A stretch of DNA of 8,638 nucleotides, taken from assembly GCA_023454395.1 (NCBI GenBank), contig JAEYFY010000337.1, positions 1 to 8,638 of the forward strand. Reading direction: 5' to 3'. Made by a program: the position numbers and the translations under genes. The stretch comes from Pseudomonadota bacterium. GTDB lineage: Bacteria; Pseudomonadota; Gammaproteobacteria; Enterobacterales; Enterobacteriaceae. Below, piece after piece: positions 5,953 through 8,638 of this stretch. Numbering within the stretch: position 1 is the first letter of the stretch; every line of letters starts with the position of its first letter. The notes under the pieces were generated by a model. The model made no database searches. It saw only the letters and a program-made list of their open reading frames with translations, and was not told where the DNA came from.

Positions 5953-5966
5953 TTGATGTAAAGCAA
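5953..5966. promoter_or_regulatory. FNR box of dmsA
   Basis: TTGAT-GTAA-AGCAA, 9 of 10 bases of the FNR consensus TTGAT-N4-ATCAA. A TAGTAT -10-like element at 5988-5993 puts the start near 6001, so the box is centred at about -41.5, the class II FNR activation position. FNR activation of dmsABC under anaerobiosis is established in E. coli. Confidence 0.75.
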
Positions 5967-5987
5967 CTACAAATTTCAGGAAATACG

Positions 5988-5993
5988 TAGTAT
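5988..5993 (+). promoter_or_regulatory. -10 element of the dmsA promoter
   Basis: TAGTAT (4/6 to TATAAT) placed correctly for a start near 6001 with the FNR box at -41.5. No good -35 is present, as expected for an FNR-activated class II promoter. The leader to the ATG would be about 126 nt. Confidence 0.45.
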
Positions 5994-6006
5994 CCACACT
6001 AACTGT

Positions 6007-6022
6007 CGGGTTTTGTTGCCCG
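6007..6022 (+). other. Small hairpin in the dmsA leader
   Basis: CGGG (6007-6010) and CCCG (6019-6022) with an 8-nt loop, starting about 6 nt after the inferred transcript start. It is the only GC-rich stretch in an otherwise very AT-rich 126-nt leader that also holds the palindromes AAGTACTT (6028-6035) and ATAAGCTTAT (6070-6079). A short 5' stem could protect the message; no known riboswitch is recognised. Confidence 0.3.
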
Positions 6023-6126
6023 CGTTAAAGTACTTATTTTTTAACAACAATAACAATAATTATTTCTTTATAAGCTTATTAGCTTCTGTTTTTTTCTTAA
6101 AATGTTAATAATCAAGTGAGTAATGT

Positions 6127-8565
6127 ATGAAAAACATCAAAGAGATGGCGTTACTTTCCACTCCCTTATCTCGCCGTCGTTTTGTAAAAACAGGTGCAGC
6201 GGGTGGTTTAGCAATAACCGCGGGTGGATTATCACTGCCCTTTAATCAAGCCATTGCCTCAGAAACAAAACCAACAGCTAATAGCGAAAAAGTCGTGTGG
6301 AGCGCATGTACTGTAAACTGTGGTAGTCGTTGCCCATTACGTATGCATGTGGTTGATGGTGAAATTAAATACATCGAAACTGACAACACTGGCAATGATG
6401 TCTACGAAGAATTACACCAAGTTCGCGCCTGTTTACGTGGTCGTTCTATGCGTCGTCGTGTTTACAACCCAGACCGTTTACGCTACCCAATGAAACGTGT
6501 AGGCAAACGTGGTGAAGGTAAATTTGAACGTATTTCATGGGATGAAGCGTTTGATACTATTTCAGACACCATGAAACGTTTAATTAAAGATTATGGTAAT
6601 GAATCTATTTATCTAAACTACGGTACAGGTACTTTAGGTGGCACCATGACGAAATCTTGGCCACCAGGTGCAACATTAATTGCACGTTTAATGAATTGTT
6701 GTGGTGGCTATCTTAACCACTATGGTGACTATAGTACGGCGCAAATCGCAGCGGGCTTAAATTATACTTATGGTGGTTGGGCAGATGGTAATAGCCCTTC
6801 TGATATTGAAAACACTAAACTTGTCGTGATGTTCGGTAATAATCCGGGTGAAACACGTATGAGTGGTGGCGGTGTCACCTATTACGTTGAGCAAGCTCGT
6901 GAAAAATCTGATGCACGAATGATTATCATCGATCCACGCTATACCGATACGGGCGCTGGTCGTGAAGATGAATGGATCCCTATTCGTCCAGGAACAGATG
7001 CTGCATTAGTTAATGCATTAGCTTATGTCATGATCAAAGAAGACTTAGTTGATAAGCCTTTCTTAGACAAATATTGTGTTGGTTACGATGAAACCACTAT
7101 GCCAGAAGGTGCGCCAAAAAATGGTCACTATAAAGCCTATATTTTAGGTAATGGTGCAGATGGTCAGCCCAAAACGCCTGAATGGGCAGCGCAGATCACC
7201 GGTATTCCTGCTTCACGCATTGTGAAATTAGCCCGTGAGATTGCAACAGCGAAACCTGCTTATATTACACAAGGCTGGGGTCCTCAACGTCGTTCTAACG
7301 GTGAACTGGCTTCTCGTGCTATCGCAATGCTTTCTATTTTAACGGGGAATGTAGGAATTAACGGCGGTAATACTGGCGCTCGTGAAGGCTCTTACAGTAT
7401 TCCTTTTGTTCGCATGCCAACCTTTACTAACCCTGTTACCACCAGCATTTCTATGTTTATGTGGACGGATGCCATCTTACGTGGCCCAGAAATGACCGCA
7501 ACCCGTGATGGTGTTCGTGGTAAAGACAAGCTTGATGTACCAATCAAAATGGTATGGAACTATGCGGGCAACTGCTTAGTTAACCAACATTCTGAAATCA
7601 ATCGTACTCATGATATTTTGCAAGACGATAAAAAATGCGAAATGATTGTGGTGATCGATAACCATATGACAGCATCCGCTAAATATGCCGATATTCTACT
7701 TCCTGATTGCACAGCATCAGAACAAATGGATTTCTGTATGGATGCATCAGCAGGTAATATGGCTTATGTTATTTTTGCAGATCAGGCAATCAAACCCCGC
7801 TTTGAAAGCCGCAATATCTATGAAATGACCAGCGAAATTGCAAAACGCATGGGTGTGGGTGAAAAATTCACTGAAAACCGTACTCAAGAAGAATGGTTAC
7901 GTCACCTTTACGAACAATCTCGTCAAAACTTACCTGAACTGCCGACTTTTGAAGAGTTCCGTGCTCAAGGTATCTTCAAAAAACGTGACCCTGAAGGTCA
8001 TCACGTTGCTTATCGCCAATTCCGTGAAGATCCTGAAAATAACCCATTAACCACACCATCAGGTAAAATTGAGATTTATTCTTCTCAACTTGCCGACATA
8101 AAAGCGACATGGGAACTCGAATCTGGCGATGTGATTGATCCACTACCTGTCTACTCTGTTGGTTTTGAAAACTATGGCGACCCGGCAATGGAAAAATACC
8201 CATTACAAATGACGGGATTCCACTATAAATCACGCACCCACTCAACGTATGGCAACGTTGATGTCTTAAAAGCAGCTTGCCCTCAAGAAATATGGATCAA
8301 CCCTGTTGATGCGGCTAAACGTAGTATCAAACACGGTGATTTAGTGCGTATTTATAACGATCGTGGTGAAGTTCGGATCAATGCAAAAGTCACACCTCGT
8401 ATTTTACCGGGCGTTGTCGGCTTAAGCGAAGGTGCTTGGTATAACCCAGACAGTAATCGAATTGATCACGCAGGTAGTATTAACGTGTTAACGACACAAC
8501 GCCCTTCACCTCTCGCTAAGGGTAATCCTTCTCACAGTAATCTTGTTGAAGTCGTCAAGGCGTAA
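6127..8565 (+). CDS. dmsA: Anaerobic dimethyl sulfoxide reductase, catalytic subunit A
   Basis: An 812-residue Mo-bis-MGD oxidoreductase that reduces DMSO and amine N-oxides at the end of an anaerobic respiratory chain. It has a Tat signal peptide: S15-R-R-R-F-V-K21, a hydrophobic stretch to about 38, and a likely cleavage after A42-I-A44. The FS0 iron-sulfur cysteines are C61, C65, C69 and C102, and the expected molybdenum ligand is S203 in HYGDYSTAQIA, spaced from the cysteines as Ser176 is in E. coli DmsA numbering. Molybdopterin-binding segments include FGNNPGETRMSGGG, ILTGNVGINGGN and the C-terminal TTQRPSPLAKGNPSHSN. Near-identity to E. coli DmsA (about 814 residues) runs the whole length. 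A weak GTGAG lies 6-7 nt before the ATG; M7 is a possible alternative start. The dmsB gene follows after 11 nt. Anaerobic FNR and ModE control is inferred from upstream sites. Confidence 0.98.
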   Translation: MKNIKEMALLSTPLSRRRFVKTGAAGGLAITAGGLSLPFNQAIASETKPTANSEKVVWSACTVNCGSRCPLRMHVVDGEIKYIETDNTGNDVYEELHQVRACLRGRSMRRRVYNPDRLRYPMKRVGKRGEGKFERISWDEAFDTISDTMKRLIKDYGNESIYLNYGTGTLGGTMTKSWPPGATLIARLMNCCGGYLNHYGDYSTAQIAAGLNYTYGGWADGNSPSDIENTKLVVMFGNNPGETRMSGGGVTYYVEQAREKSDARMIIIDPRYTDTGAGREDEWIPIRPGTDAALVNALAYVMIKEDLVDKPFLDKYCVGYDETTMPEGAPKNGHYKAYILGNGADGQPKTPEWAAQITGIPASRIVKLAREIATAKPAYITQGWGPQRRSNGELASRAIAMLSILTGNVGINGGNTGAREGSYSIPFVRMPTFTNPVTTSISMFMWTDAILRGPEMTATRDGVRGKDKLDVPIKMVWNYAGNCLVNQHSEINRTHDILQDDKKCEMIVVIDNHMTASAKYADILLPDCTASEQMDFCMDASAGNMAYVIFADQAIKPRFESRNIYEMTSEIAKRMGVGEKFTENRTQEEWLRHLYEQSRQNLPELPTFEEFRAQGIFKKRDPEGHHVAYRQFREDPENNPLTTPSGKIEIYSSQLADIKATWELESGDVIDPLPVYSVGFENYGDPAMEKYPLQMTGFHYKSRTHSTYGNVDVLKAACPQEIWINPVDAAKRSIKHGDLVRIYNDRGEVRINAKVTPRILPGVVGLSEGAWYNPDSNRIDHAGSINVLTTQRPSPLAKGNPSHSNLVEVVKA

Positions 8566-8576
8566 GGAGTCTGGTT

Positions 8577-8638
8577 ATGTCAACGCAATATGGTTTTTAT
8601 ATTGATTCAAGTCGTTGCACCGGCTGCAAAACCTGTGA
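8577..8638 (+). CDS. dmsB: DMSO reductase iron-sulfur subunit B, N-terminus (cut by window edge)
   Basis: The first 20 codons plus two bases of dmsB, reading MSTQYGFYIDSSRCTGCKTC. This matches the start of E. coli DmsB and already shows C14, C17 and C20 of the first CxxCxxC ferredoxin motif. DmsB carries four [4Fe-4S] clusters and passes electrons from the membrane anchor DmsC to DmsA. AAGGAG (8564-8569), overlapping the dmsA stop, gives a strong ribosome site 7 nt before the ATG. dmsC presumably follows outside the window. Confidence 0.95.
   Translation, partial: MSTQYGFYIDSSRCTGCKTC

Noticed and set aside
5711..6126. NarL-type heptamers (TACYYMT) upstream of dmsA, expected from E. coli nitrate control
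   Set aside because: Only 5/7 and 6/7 matches in isolation were found; not enough to call a site.
7838..8245. Open frames overlapping the 3' part of dmsA (plus 7838-8050, minus 7976-8245)
   Set aside because: Both lie inside the highly conserved dmsA frame, have no ribosome sites and no recognisable products.

Overview
The window looks like chromosome from a low-G+C member of the Morganellaceae, most likely Proteus or Providencia. The basis is AT-rich DNA (about 38-40% G+C by eye), proteins close to enterobacterial ScrA/ScrB/ScrR and DmsA/DmsB, and regulatory sites of the E. coli CRP, FNR and ModE type. The genus is inference. I see no mobile element, tRNA, rRNA or CRISPR.

Layout. Everything left of about 5.5 kb is on the minus strand. 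From right to left this is a sucrose PTS operon scrA-scrB-scrR, then a two-gene AzlC/AzlD (YgaZH-like) branched-chain amino-acid exporter, a 313-bp gap with inverted repeats, and the N-terminal third of a DeoR-family repressor cut by the window edge. A 654-bp divergent regulatory region (5473-6126) separates scrA from a plus-strand dmsA, followed by the first 20 codons of dmsB, which runs off the right edge.

How the genes work together. ScrA imports sucrose and phosphorylates it, ScrB hydrolyses sucrose 6-phosphate to glucose 6-phosphate and fructose, and ScrR represses the operon. The scrA control region can be read almost completely: a 9/10 CRP core centred near -70.5, a TTGCTA-N17-TTTAAT promoter, and a perfect 14-bp palindrome centred near +11.5, a typical LacI-type operator position. 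Fructokinase (scrK) and the sucrose porin (scrY) are absent from this locus. On the other side, dmsA encodes the Tat-exported molybdenum catalytic subunit of anaerobic DMSO reductase. It has a near-consensus FNR box about 41.5 bp before a plausible start site and a ModE-like molybdate-responsive inverted repeat further upstream.

Novelty. The protein-coding content is ordinary and well understood. The less explained parts are non-coding: a hairpin with a T-tract and a possible promoter on the minus strand between the scr and dms control regions (possible short RNA or insulator), overlapping inverted repeats in the scrA leader, a long dmsA leader, and the repeat-rich gap upstream of the DeoR-family gene.
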